This document shows positions 5,274-5,377 of a stretch of DNA of 5,377 bases, piece by piece. The translations under genes and the position numbers were made by a program. The notes beneath the pieces are model-generated. The model did not search any database and was not told the origin of the DNA. It saw only the letters and a program-made list of their open reading frames with translations. The stretch lies in the NCBI GenBank assembly GCA_900751885.1, contig CAADTH010000032.1, positions 1 to 5,377 on the forward strand. Direction: 5' to 3'. Position 1 is the first letter of the stretch, and each line of letters opens with the position of its first letter. Source of the DNA: Clostridia bacterium. GTDB lineage: Bacteria > Bacillota > Clostridia > UBA1381.

Positions 5274-5309
5274 AAAAACCCTCCAAATTTAAAAACAAAT
5301 TCAGAGGGT
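5274..5309 (-). promoter_or_regulatory. Hairpin sequestering the leader ribosome-binding site
   Basis: On the minus strand ACCCTC (5309-5304) pairs with GAGGGT (5283-5278). After a 2x2 internal loop, AATTT/AAATT adds five more pairs (5301-5297 with 5290-5286). The 3' arm contains most of the GGAGG that serves the ATG at 5273. The stem is followed by TTTTA, so the same structure could also act as a weak intrinsic terminator. Either way it would keep the leader frame off unless the upstream GGGTGGGT or a factor rearranges it. Confidence 0.55.
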
Positions 5310-5377
5310 AATTTAGGGTATAACAAAATAACCCACCCGAATATCGTTTTTTTTATTTGGTGAGTTTGTTCTTTCAA

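Larger units (their letters stand above)
4947..5377 (-). promoter_or_regulatory. Structured leader of the sigma-like gene, candidate attenuator
   Basis: This 431-bp stretch upstream of the sigma-like gene is dense in RNA structure when read on the minus strand. A GGGTGGGT segment (5338-5331) and two ACCCT copies (5319-5315 and 5309-5305) could pair in alternative ways. A hairpin at 5278-5309 follows, with small stems GGGC/GCCC (5248-5259) and GCTT/AAGC (5231-5243). Next comes CAGGGA/TCCCTG (5171-5206) enclosing TGGC/GCCA (5187-5199), then GTACTTC/GAAGTAC (5132-5159), and finally an intrinsic terminator (5061-5098). The plan of leader frame, nested hairpins and terminator before the gene resembles attenuation leaders known before tet(M) and some erm genes. 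The effector, if any, cannot be named. Confidence 0.5.

Noticed and set aside
5316..5354. Plus-strand terminator formed by GGGT/ACCC followed by eight Ts
   Set aside because: The stem is only four pairs and is separated from the T-run by a dozen bases. No plus-strand gene precedes it.
4947..5377. Calling the leader the actual tet(M)- or erm-type leader
   Set aside because: The architecture is similar, but no resistance gene follows it in this window and I cannot confirm sequence identity without a search.

Overview
The window looks like one arm of an integrative and mobilizable element (IME) from a low- to mid-GC Bacillota (Clostridia-type) host, probably a gut anaerobe. The basis is the gene set and the purine-rich ribosome-binding sites (GGAGG/AAGGAG). 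The set comprises a TndX/TnpX-type large serine recombinase, a VirD2-like (MOBP-class) relaxase, a ribbon-helix-helix MobC-type accessory protein, a TnpW-like transposon protein and a small region-4-only sigma-like regulator. No species can be named from the sequence alone. Every gene I accept lies on the minus strand, so the window reads biologically from right to left.

Layout in transcription order: (1) 5377-4962 is a structured leader. It holds a hairpin that buries a good ribosome-binding site, a 103-codon ORF of doubtful reality, and a strong intrinsic terminator inside that ORF. A plausible promoter follows the terminator. (2) 4946-4521 encodes the sigma-like regulator, followed by an intrinsic terminator at 4489-4455. 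(3) 4397-3929 is a gene-free control region. It has a promoter overlapped by two dyads, a further hairpin, and a cluster of four hairpins (3973-4074) just upstream of the mobilization genes that I read as a candidate oriT. (4) 3928-1940 is a tightly coupled mobilization operon, mobC - relaxase - tnpW-like, with a 1-nt gap and then an ATGA overlap. (5) 1885-173 is the recombinase gene with its own promoter, a perfect 12-bp palindrome abutting the -35 box, and probably a TTG start. (6) 172-1 is AT-rich and gene-free, with a 9-bp perfect hairpin. One end of the element, or its chromosomal junction, most likely lies here.

As a working whole, the recombinase would excise and integrate the element. 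MobC and the relaxase would nick and pilot the DNA at the candidate oriT. A conjugation pore is not encoded here, so transfer would depend on a co-resident helper element or on genes outside the window. The sigma-like protein may control element genes. The parts most worth a second look are the attenuator-like leader before the sigma-like gene and the compact hairpin cluster proposed as oriT. I saw no tRNA, rRNA, CRISPR array, insertion sequence or recognisable resistance cargo.
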